From: Candidatus Thorarchaeota archaeon SMTZ1-83
Lineage (GTDB): Archaea; Asgardarchaeota; Thorarchaeia; Thorarchaeales; Thorarchaeaceae
Length of the DNA stretch: 16,618 bases
Direction of reading: 5' to 3'
Assembly (NCBI GenBank): GCA_001563325.1
Contig: LRSK01000178.1
Span: 1-16,618, forward strand
The notes beneath the pieces are model-generated. The model worked only from the letters and a program-made list of their open reading frames with translations, was not told where the DNA came from and ran no database searches. Position numbers and translations under genes: made by a program. Of the stretch, positions 1 through 7,025 are shown in pieces. Within the stretch, counting starts at the first letter, position 1. Each line of letters starts with the position of its first letter.

Positions 1-33
1 CCCTTGGCGTTGGCATGGAGATGGGAATGTAGT

Positions 34-1215
34 TCATGCCTCTGCTTTAGCAGTTTCTCCCCTTGTTCGGACGAGAAACAGGACGATGGTCGCAATGGCC
101 GCAAGCACTATTGAGTACTGGAATGCTGCAAAGGGGCCATAGCTCTCCCAGAGAAATCCAATAGCGAACCCAGCTGGCAAGGCACATAGGCCAATGGCCA
201 TCTGAAATGCTCCTAGGATACTAGACCGTCTCTCCTCCTCTACAAGGTCTGACACCAAGGCCGTTTGAACGGGGTCAAGTGCTCCATTCATCAGACCGAA
301 AAGAATGAAGACTGGAATGACTGTTAGCCAGTCCGACACCGCAAAGGTCCATGCTGAGGTCAGCATCAAGAGTGCGAATGCTGACACAAGAACAGGCTTC
401 CTTCCGACTCGATCTGAGGCTCGACCAAACGGGTATGAACTCAACGCATGCACAAGGGCGAAGAGTATGTAGAGAAGGGGCAATTGGGTATCGGCGTAGC
501 CAAAGTCTCGTGAGAAGAGTATCAGGAACGAGTAGCTAAAGGTGGCCAGCGCAAAAAGAACTGATGCAAACAGGAAGAGCTTCAAGTTCCCGTCAAGCCC
601 ACTGAAAGTAACTCCTTTGAAGACATCTTTTCCAGGTCTCTCCTTGATAAGCCCGGCAATCACCAAGACAGACCCCGCCGCTGGAATCACGGCCAGAAGG
701 ATTACGCCCTCGTATCCTAACAAACCGAAGAGGAAGAAGCTAATCACCGCCCCGATGACGGCTCCGGTCGTGTCCATTGCCCTCAATAACCCGAATGCCT
801 TGCCACGTTTCTGTTCTCCCGCACATTCCGCAACAATGGCATCTCGCGGGGGACCTCTCATCTTACCTGTCCTGTCCATGGATTTCCAGAAGATGATATG
901 ATAGAAACCTGTTGAGATCACGAATCCAATCCTAGATATCATTGATAGGAAGTACCCCAGTGTGATGAAGGGTTTCCTTCTGCCAAGTCTGTCGGATGCA
1001 TAGCCCGCGCCAAGTTTTGATAGGGCCGTTATCGTTAGAGCCAACCCGTCTACTATGCCTACTTGAAACAGATTCAGTCCTAGTCTCACATTCAGGAAGG
1101 TTGGCCAAATCGGGGCTATCATATCTGAACTGGTATCGTTCAGGAGCGAGGCGGTCCCGAACACGATTGTTGGATCTTCGACACCTTGGTCTGTATCGCT
1201 ATCCGTCAGTTCCAA
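34..1215 (-). CDS. MFS-family permease, 12 predicted membrane helices
   Basis: A 393-residue major facilitator superfamily transporter expected in the cytoplasmic membrane, exporting or importing a small solute that cannot be named from sequence. Motif A (G-x3-D-R-x-G-R-R) occurs in the loop after helix 2 (residues 70-82, GYASDRLGRRKP) and again after helix 8 (residues 264-274, GRASDRVGRKP), as expected of the two-fold repeat. The segment at residues 114-126 has the D-R-x-G-K-x2-R-x2-P-R-D-A pattern seen in one MFS subgroup of drug-efflux-like permeases. The start is TTG at 1215: an in-frame TGA lies just upstream (1222-1224) and a GAGGTG Shine-Dalgarno motif (1218-1223) precedes it closely. 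It is divergent from the membrane protein at 1318. The family is certain; the substrate is unknown. Confidence 0.9.
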   Translation of the reverse strand: MELTDSDTDQGVEDPTIVFGTASLLNDTSSDMIAPIWPTFLNVRLGLNLFQVGIVDGLALTITALSKLGAGYASDRLGRRKPFITLGYFLSMISRIGFVISTGFYHIIFWKSMDRTGKMRGPPRDAIVAECAGEQKRGKAFGLLRAMDTTGAVIGAVISFFLFGLLGYEGVILLAVIPAAGSVLVIAGLIKERPGKDVFKGVTFSGLDGNLKLFLFASVLFALATFSYSFLILFSRDFGYADTQLPLLYILFALVHALSSYPFGRASDRVGRKPVLVSAFALLMLTSAWTFAVSDWLTVIPVFILFGLMNGALDPVQTALVSDLVEEERRSSILGAFQMAIGLCALPAGFAIGFLWESYGPFAAFQYSIVLAAIATIVLFLVRTRGETAKAEA

Positions 1216-1317
1216 GACACCTCAGTTGGATGCTTGGTATGACTGCTACTTATCTTCACTGGCTCAAATCAAAATCCATAAGTTGGACAGTCGATCTGGC
1301 TCCGCTGAGGGTGCTTC
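1216..1317. promoter_or_regulatory. Divergent intergenic promoter region
   Basis: This 102-base gap separates two divergently transcribed membrane-protein genes and must hold both promoters. On the minus strand an A/T-rich AAGATAAGTA segment (about 1247-1256) is a plausible TATA-like box for the MFS gene, and GAGGTG at 1218-1223 is its ribosome binding site. On the plus strand GAGGGTG at 1307-1313 is a ribosome binding site four bases before the TTG at 1318; the plus-strand TATA (around 1276-1283) is weak. Both starts being TTG with good Shine-Dalgarno motifs is the main evidence for the assigned starts. Confidence 0.45.
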
Positions 1318-1986
1318 TTGAACCCAGGGCACAGCTGGATTGCTGCAGAATTTGATGACCTGCCAGCTACAAGTCCAAGCGCCGTTCAGTGGTCAGTATG
1401 CCTGGTCCATCTGTTTTGCGGGATCGGCATTTCAGCCCACATATACGTGTCCGACATCGGCTTCTGGTTCACCGGGCTTGGAGTTGTTACTCCCATCCTC
1501 CTAGTCACTCTTGGAATCATCTTCCTTGTAATGCCCAATGAGAAGTGGTACAGAAACGTGATGGTACCCTACCTGTCAAGCAGACTCAATCCCAAAGAAG
1601 AGGAGAAGGAACTTTTCCTGCAATATCACAGAAGACTGAGAACAGTTGCACTCCCACTTGGATGGCTGGCCATCGTTGTCTGTCAGTTCTTGTGGACTTA
1701 TACGACAATGCTGATGATTCCTCTAGCTGCAGTTCATCGCATATTCGCTGATTCACTCATCTTTGTGATGATAGGCATAGTGATGTTGTTCTTGGTTATG
1801 ATTCTAGGCATCCTGACTATTTCTGAGCGGTTGTTGGGGTCTATTTACTCCGACATAATTCACTTACTCGAGTTTGAAAACGCTTGGAGGGAGGAAAAAC
1901 AGAGGAGAGAAAAGGATAGAATGAAGGAAGAGAAGCAAAGGGGGCGAGATAAGCGGTGGAGGAAACGAATGCCGCTGCATCGGTGA
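1318..1986 (+). CDS. Hypothetical four-helix membrane protein with charged cytoplasmic tail
   Basis: I do not recognise this 222-residue protein. Four hydrophobic segments are visible at about residues 23-43, 47-71, 110-133 and 146-168. A polar loop (about 74-108, rich in K/E/R) lies between helices 2 and 3. The last 35 residues (about 187-222) form a strongly charged Arg/Lys/Glu helix such as WREEKQRREKDRMKEEKQ, which would probably sit in the cytoplasm. The start is TTG with a GAGGGTG ribosome binding site at 1307-1313. No catalytic motif is visible. The short distance from the divergent permease allows shared control, but there is no functional clue. The gene ends 51 bases before the DUF362 gene, which appears to have its own promoter. 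Confidence 0.7.
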   Translation: MNPGHSWIAAEFDDLPATSPSAVQWSVCLVHLFCGIGISAHIYVSDIGFWFTGLGVVTPILLVTLGIIFLVMPNEKWYRNVMVPYLSSRLNPKEEEKELFLQYHRRLRTVALPLGWLAIVVCQFLWTYTTMLMIPLAAVHRIFADSLIFVMIGIVMLFLVMILGILTISERLLGSIYSDIIHLLEFENAWREEKQRREKDRMKEEKQRGRDKRWRKRMPLHR

Positions 1987-2008
1987 ATTCATGCCTGACT
2001 CGTAACCG

Positions 2009-2016
2009 TTTTATTA
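2009..2016 (+). promoter_or_regulatory. TATA box of a probable leaderless promoter (DUF362 gene)
   Basis: TTTTATTA, preceded by a purine/C-containing AACCG stretch that could act as BRE, is centred about 26 bases before the ATG at 2038. Archaeal transcription usually starts about 25 bases downstream of the TATA centre, so the mRNA would begin at or next to the start codon. No Shine-Dalgarno motif lies between the box and the ATG, which agrees with a leaderless message. Confidence 0.55.
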
Positions 2017-2037
2017 CCCTCGAAGAACCGTACTTCC

Positions 2038-3240
2038 ATGACTTCAAAGTCTTCTGACGTCTACTTCGGCTCCGTACAGCATGGGCGACCCGCGAGGTTT
2101 GCGTCTATAGGACGCAAGTTAGACAAGATAATGGAGAAACTCGACCTTTCTACTATCGACGAGAGAGACAAGGTAGCAATCAAGATGCACCTGGGATTCC
2201 ATGAGGGCTACCAAACGGTCCCAGTCTTCTTTGTACGCAAGGTTGTCAAGGCAGTCAAGGAAGCAGGAGGGTATCCCTTTGTAGTGGACAATCCAACTGC
2301 AGTCTACAATGCGGCTGAAAGAGGATACACCTCGGAAACCTGTGGATGTCCCCTTATACCCATAGCCGGAGTAAAGGATGGCTATACAAAGACTGTTGAG
2401 CTCAACTTTGGCAATGTGGACACCCTGGAACTGGCCGGAGTCCTGCATGATGCCGATGTTCTGATTGACCTTGCCCATGCCAAGGGCCACAATACATGCG
2501 GCTTTGGTGGAGTAATCAAGAATATCGCACTTGGAGGGTATCACGGACCAAGTAGATGGAACAAGATCCATGGCGTGGAAGCGAGTATTCCATGGTGGGA
2601 CGCTGAGAAATGTACACCAGAACATGCCAAGAAACTCGTGGGGAGCTGTCCGGATAACCTCATCACCTACGACGAAGAGAGGCATGAACTCAACCTTGGC
2701 TTCGGCATGTGCAATCAATGCATGGAGTGTGTTGAGGCCGACAAGGATATTGGTTGCCTTAGTATTAAGCAAGAGAACTTCTCCATGTTTCAGGAACTCA
2801 TGGCCAGAGCTGCCAACGAGATTCTGAAGACATTCGATGAGAAGAAACAGTTCTTCCTCAACTTTGCGATTGACGTCACTCCAGCATGTGACTGCTGGGG
2901 TGTTGGTCAGCCTCATGTGGTCAATGATATTGGGATCCTAGGCAGCAGAGACATCGTTGCAGTCGAACAGGCCGCTCTGGACTTGATTGCGAAAGAGGGT
3001 CTAATTGAGAGAATGATTCCTCCTTACTATAGGAATGTGAATCTGGACCCCGAGGCTAAGCTTCATCCTTTCGCCAGACTTCATGGTCCGATGAAAGACC
3101 CATATCTAGTCACAGGTTTTGCGGAGGAGCTTGGCATGGGAACGAGGAATTACAAGCTAGTTGAAGTACTGGCCCCCGAGAAGATGCTGAAGAAGAAGCC
3201 GCCCACGGGAGTTTCTGAGACCGCCCCTTCATTCTTCTAG
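2038..3240 (+). CDS. DUF362-family iron-sulfur protein
   Basis: A 400-residue soluble DUF362 protein. Family hallmarks seen directly are KMHLG near residue 49, the central HAKGHNTCGFGGVIKNIALGG block (147-167), and DVTPACDCWG (279-288) followed by NDIGILGSRDIVAVEQAALDL. Cysteines cluster as C225-x2-C228-x2-C231-x8-C240, a ferredoxin-like 4Fe-4S arrangement whose fourth Cys lacks the usual following Pro. Further Cys residues occur at 102/104, 192, 204 and 284/286. DUF362 proteins are generally regarded as Fe-S redox proteins, but their reaction is mostly unassigned, and I assign none. ATG at 2038 lies 26 bases after a TATA box, so the gene is probably monocistronic and leaderless. No partner oxidoreductase is adjacent. 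Confidence 0.88.
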   Translation: MTSKSSDVYFGSVQHGRPARFASIGRKLDKIMEKLDLSTIDERDKVAIKMHLGFHEGYQTVPVFFVRKVVKAVKEAGGYPFVVDNPTAVYNAAERGYTSETCGCPLIPIAGVKDGYTKTVELNFGNVDTLELAGVLHDADVLIDLAHAKGHNTCGFGGVIKNIALGGYHGPSRWNKIHGVEASIPWWDAEKCTPEHAKKLVGSCPDNLITYDEERHELNLGFGMCNQCMECVEADKDIGCLSIKQENFSMFQELMARAANEILKTFDEKKQFFLNFAIDVTPACDCWGVGQPHVVNDIGILGSRDIVAVEQAALDLIAKEGLIERMIPPYYRNVNLDPEAKLHPFARLHGPMKDPYLVTGFAEELGMGTRNYKLVEVLAPEKMLKKKPPTGVSETAPSFF

Positions 3241-3300
3241 ATGTTTTACTAGGGTCCTTAAATGAATAGAGACCATACTATGCTGTGGAGAAAACACATA

Positions 3301-3325
3301 GTTCTCTTCCGTATGACATAAGAAC
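3301..3325. repeat. Imperfect inverted repeat beside a TATA box
   Basis: GTTCTCTT (3301-3308) and its imperfect complement ATAAGAAC (3318-3325) face each other just upstream of the TATA-like box at 3327-3334. The perfect core is GTTCT/AGAAC. Such placement would suit a repressor or activator site overlapping the BRE, but a five-base perfect arm is common by chance. Confidence 0.2.
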
Positions 3326-3326
3326 C

Positions 3327-3334
3327 TTTAATAT
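3327..3334 (+). promoter_or_regulatory. TATA box for the small helical protein gene
   Basis: TTTAATAT, preceded by AACC, is a good archaeal TATA-like box. It predicts a transcript start near 3356, leaving a leader of about 40 bases that contains the AGGTGG ribosome binding site at 3385-3390. This gene therefore appears to use a leadered mRNA, unlike the gene before it. Confidence 0.5.
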
Positions 3335-3397
3335 CTCCTAATAAGAGAATACAGAACGGGTTCAACCACTGGAGCCTACAGAGCAGGTGGGACAGAG

Positions 3398-3820
3398 TTG
3401 ACAGCGAGCCTGACGCCGGAAGAAAGGCTGCGAAGGTACAAGGAGTACCTTGCTAGTCTGCAGGCTGTGGCCAATGACGGCCGCCCTGTTAGTTCTGCGA
3501 CTGGTACGAACGTCAGGAATCCTACCGCCGAACCTCCTGTCAAGAAGCAGTTGGTGGATGCGCTCGCAGTCCTGGCCCGGAAGAAGGAAGAAACCGAGGA
3601 AAAGAAGGCGCGAACCAATGTAATCCTCAAGGTGAAAGAGCGTGCAATCCAGTCCTCAATCCAAGAAGTACGCGAAGAACGAATGCGGCTGAGGAGGAAA
3701 CTGGATCGTGGACAAATTACTGACGAGGAATACGAGCGGGAGATTCAGAAGCTCGTTGTGAGGGGGAAGAAGCTGCTGAAAGAGCAGGCTGCATATAATG
3801 GAATAAACGGCAAGCCGTAG
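3398..3820 (+). CDS. Small charged helical protein with SHOCT-like C-terminus
   Basis: A 140-residue hydrophilic protein with no membrane segment. Residues 1-25 form a basic amphipathic helix (LTPEERLRRYKEYLASLQ), residues 26-50 are a Pro/Thr-rich linker, and residues 51-118 are a long charged, probably coiled-coil helix. Residues 96-117 (MRLRRKLDRGQITDEEYERE and following) match the SHOCT pattern: a helix, then G-x-I-T-x-E-E-[FY], then a short helix ending in LL. SHOCT modules are short oligomerisation or adaptor elements in prokaryotic proteins; the assignment here is by eye. The start is TTG at 3398, supported by AGGTGG at 3385-3390 with seven bases spacing and by the upstream TATA box. 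The cellular role is unknown. Confidence 0.65.
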   Translation: MTASLTPEERLRRYKEYLASLQAVANDGRPVSSATGTNVRNPTAEPPVKKQLVDALAVLARKKEETEEKKARTNVILKVKERAIQSSIQEVREERMRLRRKLDRGQITDEEYEREIQKLVVRGKKLLKEQAAYNGINGKP

Positions 3821-3824
3821 ACAG

Positions 3825-3843
3825 GGCCTTACTCTCCGAGGCC
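3825..3843. other. Short inverted repeat after the helical protein gene
   Basis: GGCCT (3825-3829) and AGGCC (3839-3843) could form a five-base stem with a nine-base loop a few bases after the stop codon at 3820. It lacks a following T tract, so a terminator role is doubtful. It may be chance. Confidence 0.18.
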
Positions 3844-3863
3844 GCACACGCGTTCCCTCACAT

Positions 3864-3871
3864 CTTTATGT
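3864..3871 (+). promoter_or_regulatory. TATA-like box upstream of the SGNH hydrolase
   Basis: CTTTATGT lies about 28 bases before the ATG at 3896, close to the distance expected for a leaderless or nearly leaderless transcript. No clear Shine-Dalgarno motif stands between it and the ATG, which supports this reading, although the box itself is only moderately AT-rich. Confidence 0.4.
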
Positions 3872-3895
3872 CACGTTGCGTGGACCAAGGATGAC

Positions 3896-4513
3896 ATGGC
3901 TTCCAACAATCAGATTTGCATACTCTGTTTTGGTGATAGTCTTACTGCTGGTACACCCGGCCACGATCCCATGTTTGGAGGGCAGGAGCAATTTCAGTAC
4001 GCTTACTGGCTTGTGAAAATGGCTAAATCTGAAGGGTGGAAATCTATCACATTCACGAATCATGGAGTGCCTGGGGACCTCGCAAAGTCGATGCCAAGAA
4101 GGCTCACCGGAGCAGTAATGTCGGACAAATTCGACTTTGCCATTATTCTCGCAGGATCAAACGACCTTGGATGGGACTACGCTCCCTTCTCAGTCTTCTC
4201 ATCGCTTCGGGAGCTATGGAACATATCTATCAATGCCGGCATCAAAACCATATCCTGCACGATTCCCCCTATAGGTATGGACTATCCCCCAATACAGTCT
4301 GGGCAGAGAGAGCTCAATAGAATGGTAGTAAATGAAGCTGAAACAAGAAATGACCTAGTGTGTGCGGATGTTTTCTCAGCCCTTGCTGACGAGAAAGGAC
4401 TTCTGCCCAGGAAGTATGACTCTGGCGACGGTCTTCATCTAAATATCGAGGGCTACAGATGCCTCGGTGAGGCCATTTGGCTGAAAGGGCTCAAGCGACT
4501 TCTTGGGGACTAG
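3896..4513 (+). CDS. SGNH/GDSL-family hydrolase (esterase/lipase-like)
   Basis: A 205-residue SGNH hydrolase with all four family blocks. Block I is CFGDSLTAGTPG with nucleophile Ser15; block II is NHGVPGD with Gly57; block III is LAGSNDLGWD with Asn89 of the G-x-N-D motif; block V is DSGDGLHLNIEGY with Asp178-x2-His181, completing the triad. These enzymes hydrolyse esters or thioesters, including lipids, acylated sugars and acetyl groups on glycans; the substrate here cannot be read from sequence. There is no signal peptide, so it should be cytoplasmic. The length is usual for a single-domain member. The ATG at 3896 follows a TATA-like box by about 28 bases. No lipid or glycan gene is adjacent to suggest a pathway. 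Confidence 0.9.
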   Translation: MASNNQICILCFGDSLTAGTPGHDPMFGGQEQFQYAYWLVKMAKSEGWKSITFTNHGVPGDLAKSMPRRLTGAVMSDKFDFAIILAGSNDLGWDYAPFSVFSSLRELWNISINAGIKTISCTIPPIGMDYPPIQSGQRELNRMVVNEAETRNDLVCADVFSALADEKGLLPRKYDSGDGLHLNIEGYRCLGEAIWLKGLKRLLGD

Positions 4514-4623
4514 TATTGGAGCAAGCGAAGCAATCACAGAAAAGTGAAAAAGGTGCCAATAGTCTGGGTTGTTTGATATCGGGAGGCTGAAAAGGCTGTC
4601 CAAGAGTCGCTCTGGGAAACCGC

Positions 4624-4630
4624 GAAGGAG
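4624..4630 (+). promoter_or_regulatory. Ribosome binding site deciding the start at 4635
   Basis: GAAGGAG sits four bases before the ATG at 4635. An alternative in-frame TTG at 4569 has only AAGGTG about 14 bases away, so the internal ATG is the better start. Confidence 0.6.
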
Positions 4631-4634
4631 CCGC

Positions 4635-5486
4635 ATGTCTGACCAAGCGTACTTGGACAATGTTTGTGAGCTGAGCAGACGCGGCTCTATGGAGAGTCTC
4701 GTTGAGCTTATGAAGGGATACTGGATTGACAAGAAAGACCATCCTTGGCATAGGCTATACAAGATTCTGGGAAAAGATTGGAAGAAGACAGGCGACGCTA
4801 AGGCAACCTCCAAGAAGCTCATGCTACTGAGAGAGGGCGTATTTGGTGCCCTGGATATTCTCTCGCTGAGCCTACCGTTTGACTTCTCAACGGAGCAGGT
4901 ATTGCAAACGCTTACGCGAGCCAAGAGTTGGAACGAGGGTAGGCAGAGAGTTCGCAGCACATGCGCCAAGCTTGCTTCGGAGATGATTTCTTCTGGCAAG
5001 GTCTCATATCTGGTTCCTTCTGGTCTCCAGAGAGATGGTTTCGGATTCATTGTTCCAGAACTTTTCAAAGCACTTCTGGAGGAGTTTAGGAAAGCAGAAC
5101 CCAAGGTTAAGAAGGGCCTGGTGAATCTTGTGCGCCTATCAAAATCAGTTCTGGGACGTCACTTACTGCGAACACAAATGATTACTGAAACTAAGTTGCC
5201 CGAGGATGATCCCCGCTTTCAGAAGCTTTTACAGGAATACCAAAGACTGCTGGTGGACATGGAGCTCGATGAAGGGCTCGTCCCACTTCAGGAGACTCTG
5301 CAAACTACTCTCAACGGACGATTTGTGGAGGAACTCGCGGAAGACAAAGACCTGCATGAAGGGAAGGCTACCCCGAAAGGTGTGCAGTCTTCTCTAACAG
5401 AGTTCTTGGAGAATAAGAAGCCCAGGTCGAAGAAGAGGAAGAAGCCCGTTCGCAAGAAGCGATCAAGAAAGGGGGAAAAGAGCTAG
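4635..5486 (+). CDS. Hypothetical helical protein with polybasic C-terminal tail
   Basis: I do not recognise this 283-residue protein. It is soluble and almost entirely predicted helical (SRRGSMESLVELMKGYWI, VFGALDILSLSLPFDFSTEQ and similar segments). It ends in a strongly basic tail of about 25 residues (KKPRSKKRKKPVRKKRSRKG), which would suit binding to nucleic acid or another acidic partner. ATG 4635 with GAAGGAG is chosen; a 305-residue version from TTG 4569 would add another Lys/Arg/Ser-rich leader. Its stop is followed after one base by the ATG of the next gene, so the two are probably translationally coupled and may act together. No enzyme motif is visible. Codon and base use look like the neighbours, with no sign of recent transfer. 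Confidence 0.7.
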   Translation: MSDQAYLDNVCELSRRGSMESLVELMKGYWIDKKDHPWHRLYKILGKDWKKTGDAKATSKKLMLLREGVFGALDILSLSLPFDFSTEQVLQTLTRAKSWNEGRQRVRSTCAKLASEMISSGKVSYLVPSGLQRDGFGFIVPELFKALLEEFRKAEPKVKKGLVNLVRLSKSVLGRHLLRTQMITETKLPEDDPRFQKLLQEYQRLLVDMELDEGLVPLQETLQTTLNGRFVEELAEDKDLHEGKATPKGVQSSLTEFLENKKPRSKKRKKPVRKKRSRKGEKS

Positions 5487-5487
5487 C

Positions 5488-6954
5488 ATGACTTCTGGAG
5501 ACATGTCCCTTGCTGACTTGGAGCTTAAGGAGCTCAAAGAGATGCGCAGAATCGCATGGGACTTAGAGTCTGCAAGTCAAGAGTTGATGTATCAGGCTGC
5601 TCAAGGTCTGTCGATGTATGATGTCAACCGCACACTTCTACCAAAGGCCATGACTCTTCTCGTTGCCGACGACATATTCCTGCAGAAATTGGTAATACGT
5701 ACAGTAGGTAGGAATCTATTCGGGGCCTACATCAAGGAGTTCTTTGATTCTCTGGTGGGGATTTCTCCTGCTGAGGTTGCACAGGTTCTGATGGGAATTA
5801 GGGAGGCATTCAGGGAGAATGGGTCACCAGTTTCTGCGAGTAGTCAGAGACTCTGGATTCAAGCCTTGGAAGGTCTGGGTCGAGAACACCAACCCGGCAT
5901 TGTTGAGATAATGGCGACTCTGGGAACCGCCGGCTTTGGGTGGACGAAGAAGATTATCAAGAACGACCTAGAGAATCTAAACATCGGTGCCTTGGCGAGT
6001 ATTCGAGAGTTTCGGGATAACCATCGCAACGCGTTGGTTGCTCTTATCTGCGAGGAAGCTGCAAAGAGTAAGCGTGAATTGCTACCCTACATCACAGGAG
6101 TGGTCGATAGGAAGAACGTTAGGTTTCTGAGTGTCTTTCTGAGCGGCGAATGGAAAGAGCGCAAAGAAGTGGCGTGTGCAATAGGAAGAGTAGGAATATA
6201 CACGACATCGGGGATTGTCAGACAAGTCCTGAACGATCCTGACTGGAGAGTCAAACAGGCCCTCATAGAGAGCATAGATGTCAGGCAATCGCACTTCAAT
6301 AAGCTTCTTCGGATTCTGGAGATTTTTGTGGCCGATTCTCATAAACGCGTCCACGGCTCAGCTCGAAGACTTCTGTTGAGGCTGGGAACTGAGGCATGTG
6401 CGAACTCGGATGTGATGATTCAGCGTGACAAGCTGATGAAACGCTTCAGAGATCAGCTCCTGAAGGCTGCCCCCTCAAACAAAGACGTTGACTCCTCTTG
6501 GCTGGGAGTGGAAATTACTGAAGACGGTGTAATTCCTTACATAAGTCTTGAAGACTCACAAGACACCGGCGATCCGGAGCCCGTAGGTATAAGCGATTTT
6601 GCGCCACCGGAAAGGGACCTTCGGTCAGCACTCATGATGAAGATGCTTGAAACGAAGGAGTATTCTGCTCCATCTCTCGAGATTGATGATTCCAAAGCTG
6701 CTTCAGTGCGCAAGCCGAAACCTAAGAGGACAAGTTCCAAGATTCCTGGACCTGCAAGATTCCTTGCCCTAATGGACCGTCTCTCTGCAGAACTTGGCAA
6801 GGAACTTCCTCTTGCCGTTGTTCGGGTGAAAGCACCAGAGATTGAGATGACCGGAAAAGAGTTCGACCAGGTCCTTGATCAGCTTGTGAAGGAAGGCACA
6901 GTGTATATGGTGGACAAGGAGACAATCAGCCGCGTCGATATCTTGGCAGACTAG
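5488..6954 (+). CDS. HEAT-like repeat protein with C-terminal winged-helix-like domain
   Basis: A 488-residue soluble helical protein without a recognised name. Residues 200-300 contain HEAT-like helical pairs, best seen at 249-263 (NDPDWRVKQALIESI) and 281-299 (VADSHKRVHGSARRLLLRL); residues 60-190 probably hold more degenerate repeats. An acidic, poorly structured stretch (about 330-415) follows, with a basic KPKPKRTSSK segment at its end. Residues 421-485 look like a winged helix: a helix (FLALMDRLSAELG), a recognition-like helix (MTGKEFDQVLDQLVKEG) and a wing (TVYMVDKE), broadly resembling the C-terminal winged helix of archaeal MCM. The layout suggests a scaffold that also touches DNA or protein. 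The gene starts one base after the previous stop, indicating an operon. Function is inferred only. Confidence 0.7.
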   Translation: MTSGDMSLADLELKELKEMRRIAWDLESASQELMYQAAQGLSMYDVNRTLLPKAMTLLVADDIFLQKLVIRTVGRNLFGAYIKEFFDSLVGISPAEVAQVLMGIREAFRENGSPVSASSQRLWIQALEGLGREHQPGIVEIMATLGTAGFGWTKKIIKNDLENLNIGALASIREFRDNHRNALVALICEEAAKSKRELLPYITGVVDRKNVRFLSVFLSGEWKERKEVACAIGRVGIYTTSGIVRQVLNDPDWRVKQALIESIDVRQSHFNKLLRILEIFVADSHKRVHGSARRLLLRLGTEACANSDVMIQRDKLMKRFRDQLLKAAPSNKDVDSSWLGVEITEDGVIPYISLEDSQDTGDPEPVGISDFAPPERDLRSALMMKMLETKEYSAPSLEIDDSKAASVRKPKPKRTSSKIPGPARFLALMDRLSAELGKELPLAVVRVKAPEIEMTGKEFDQVLDQLVKEGTVYMVDKETISRVDILAD

Positions 6955-7012
6955 AATTCAAGGGGAGCAAGCAAAGACTAATCAGCATGGTTCGGTTGTC
7001 TGTTCTTCACTT

Positions 7013-7017
7013 GGAGG
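7013..7017 (+). promoter_or_regulatory. Ribosome binding site deciding the start at 7026
   Basis: GGAGG lies eight bases before the ATG at 7026. The in-frame ATG at 6987 has its nearest purine-rich motif (AGGGGAG) about 20 bases away, so 7026 is preferred. The protein also begins there with the usual amidohydrolase beta-strand. Confidence 0.6.
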
Positions 7018-7025
7018 ATAGCAGC

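Noticed and set aside
2119..2916. Long open frame antisense to the DUF362 gene
   Set aside because: It lies wholly inside a clear gene, has no family motif and is explained by codon composition of the sense strand.
4569..4634. Upstream TTG start giving a 305-residue protein
   Set aside because: Its Shine-Dalgarno motif is about 14 bases away; ATG 4635 has GAAGGAG at four bases. Still possible.
4439..5104. Minus-strand frame of about 220 codons over the 4635 gene
   Set aside because: Antisense to a gene with a strong ribosome binding site and operon partner; no recognisable domain.
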